Source of the DNA: Adiantum capillus-veneris
Taxonomy: Eukaryota > Streptophyta > Polypodiopsida > Polypodiales > Pteridaceae
Reading direction: 5' to 3'
Assembly: GCA_014529385.2 (NCBI GenBank)
Contig: CM043965.1
Coordinates: 65,381,190 to 65,445,189 of the forward strand
DNA: 64,000 nt
Positions 62,824 to 64,000 of this stretch are shown in pieces (position 1 is the stretch's first letter; each line of letters starts with the position of its first letter). The translations under genes and the position numbers were made by a program. Below the pieces are notes generated by a model, which was not told the origin of the DNA, made no database searches, and was given only the letters and a program-made list of their open reading frames with translations.

Positions 62824-64000
62824 GCTTTTTGGATTCCATCTCTTACCCGTCTGGGATATGGAATAGAGGAGGGAATTCCTATTCCACCTGTTGGTACACA
62901 GTGTATTATTTCTTGTTTCAAAGGTGTTGAGTTTCACAAAAAATTGCTGGACTTTGAAAAACAAGCTTTAAGCACCCACTCTATATCGGTATTAAACACT
63001 GCTTCTATAAATGGCTAGCTCTTGTTATTGATTCTTTCCAAAAAAGAGAAGGATAAGCTTTTAGAGTCCTTTAATACCTTCTTAGCTAAGCTACCCATTA
63101 TTGACGCACAAGATAGTTCAGACCTTGACTTTTATTTTACTTCTCTACCTACTATTGTAAACAAGTTATATTTTATCAATAACCTTCCAGCAGTGCCTAT
63201 AGAAATCAAGCACTCAGAAAAGGTGATTAATCCCCTTCTGGATCTAGAGCTATTGGAAGAAGAGGAGAAGGAAGCTCTCAACTTCTTAGCTGATTCAAAT
63301 AGTGTATCCCCCGAACGAGCAGTCTCTAAACTCTTTTCCGAGGTAATCCCTTTACTACGACCCAGGCAGGTTGAGTTGGATGCTATTCGACTTGAACATA
63401 AGCTTTGGGACTATGAAATTTTAAACCATCGAGCACCTTTTACAATTTCCTCTCTAGGGTTATTGTGTAGTATTCCCATTGACGTTGTGGAGCAGTGTAA
63501 AACCTTGGCCTTACACTCCAAGCACCTTTTGGCACAAGATGTTCTATTCGAGCTCAAGCAGGTCGAATTGTCCGATGTGGATAGCAAAAAATGCCCAAGC
63601 TCTTCAATTATTGCTTGCACCAAGGGACTCTCTCTTATGGACAGAGTTAAGGATCAGAAAAGGTTTTTAAGAAATTGTTGGAATTCATATAGACCCTTCC
63701 TTAAATGCCAATGCAAAAGGGTGGATCCCAACTCTAGTTGTTCCTCTTCAATCATCTGGTTTGATCAGTTTTTGTGGTACGTCTTCTAGAATTTATCAAG
63801 GTTCTTTCAATTTTCATCCGGACCTGCCCATGTCTATGCCTTTATTGCATGGGTTGCTTCGTTTCCAACTGAATTAAGGCATGCAATAATCATCTATTAT
63901 CAATTTCATGAATACATGCTAGAAGCAGCCAAAGGTTTGGTCCTATACACACCTGGGACGGCTCTTCTTCATAAACTACACAACACACCCGTGTCCAATA
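62824..64000 (+). CDS. Unrecognised long ORF at the right edge (possible gene or pseudogene)
   Basis: I do not recognise the family. From the acceptor-like TTCAG at 62819-62823 a frame reads AFWIPSLTRLGYGIEEGI and continues to a TAG at 63014-63016. It then reopens, with ATG at 63022, for 255 codons to 63789. It includes LLDLELLEEEEKEALNFL, RPRQVELDAIRLEHKLW and SLMDRVKDQKRFLRNCWN. After about 63690 the sensible sequence moves to a second frame (GWIPTLVVPLQSSGL), and near 63820 to a third (AHVYAFIAWVASFPTELR, LEAAKGLVLYTPGTALL), which is open to the window end. It is not a gag/pol domain that I can name. Confidence 0.45.

Overview
The window looks like nuclear DNA of a land plant with a large, repeat-rich genome. 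Almost everything recognisable is an LTR retrotransposon of a plant type: Ty1/copia, and Ty3/gypsy elements that mostly carry a chromodomain. There are long dinucleotide tracts, 5-bp target-site duplications (TSDs), and primer-binding sites (PBS) of the TGGTATCAGAGC initiator-Met type. A fern or another non-angiosperm is my guess, with low confidence. I see no rRNA, tRNA or CRISPR array, and no confidently intact host gene. Element names (C1, G1 and so on) are local labels.

Left block (1-25,548) is a stack of nested insertions. A copia element (C1, +) is cut inside its reverse transcriptase by a tandem, partly deleted gypsy element (G1, 2,799-11,775; TSD AAGAC) and resumes in frame at 11,776. 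It is followed by gypsy element G2a (+, 12,949-25,548). G2a carries a same-family element in opposite orientation (G2b, 14,443-20,593, TSD AAGTT), and G2b carries a third insertion (X, 16,630-18,846, TSD CATCC). G2a also holds a GC-rich foreign segment (22,457-23,336) where RNase H and most of integrase should be, and a clean solo LTR (G3, 23,735-24,374, TSD CTTTA) in its last codons.

Middle block (25,549-37,560) has minus-strand gypsy remnants: G4 LTR and chromodomain, a second G3 LTR, a gag-only element G2c, and a diverged G1-like LTR. Then come possible exon-like minus-strand ORFs (32.1-33.2 kb), a LINE-like 3' end (33.4-34.1 kb), and AT-rich DNA with microsatellites.

Right block: a second, decayed copia element (C2, 37,593 to about 42,035), then a plus-strand G5-type LTR facing a minus-strand G5 array (43,243-56,222). 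That array is LTR-internal-LTR-internal-LTR-internal, with all units in one orientation. One internal region carries a gag-integrase fusion ORF and another is gag-only. From 56.2 kb onward come microsatellites, a 28-bp poly-C tract, a candidate minus-strand promoter, a diverged tandem array (60.9-62.2 kb), and at the right edge an unrecognised 256-codon ORF that continues in other frames to the window end.

Functionally the elements share one life cycle: gag forms the particle, protease (PR) matures it, reverse transcriptase (RT) and RNase H (RH) make cDNA, and integrase (INT) inserts it, with chromodomains targeting chromatin. Nearly every copy has stops, frameshifts or deletions. Two sequence themes recur across different LTR families: an AATAAA-linked ACCGAAAGGGGCGCC motif, and repeated TGACGTGGCA sites.
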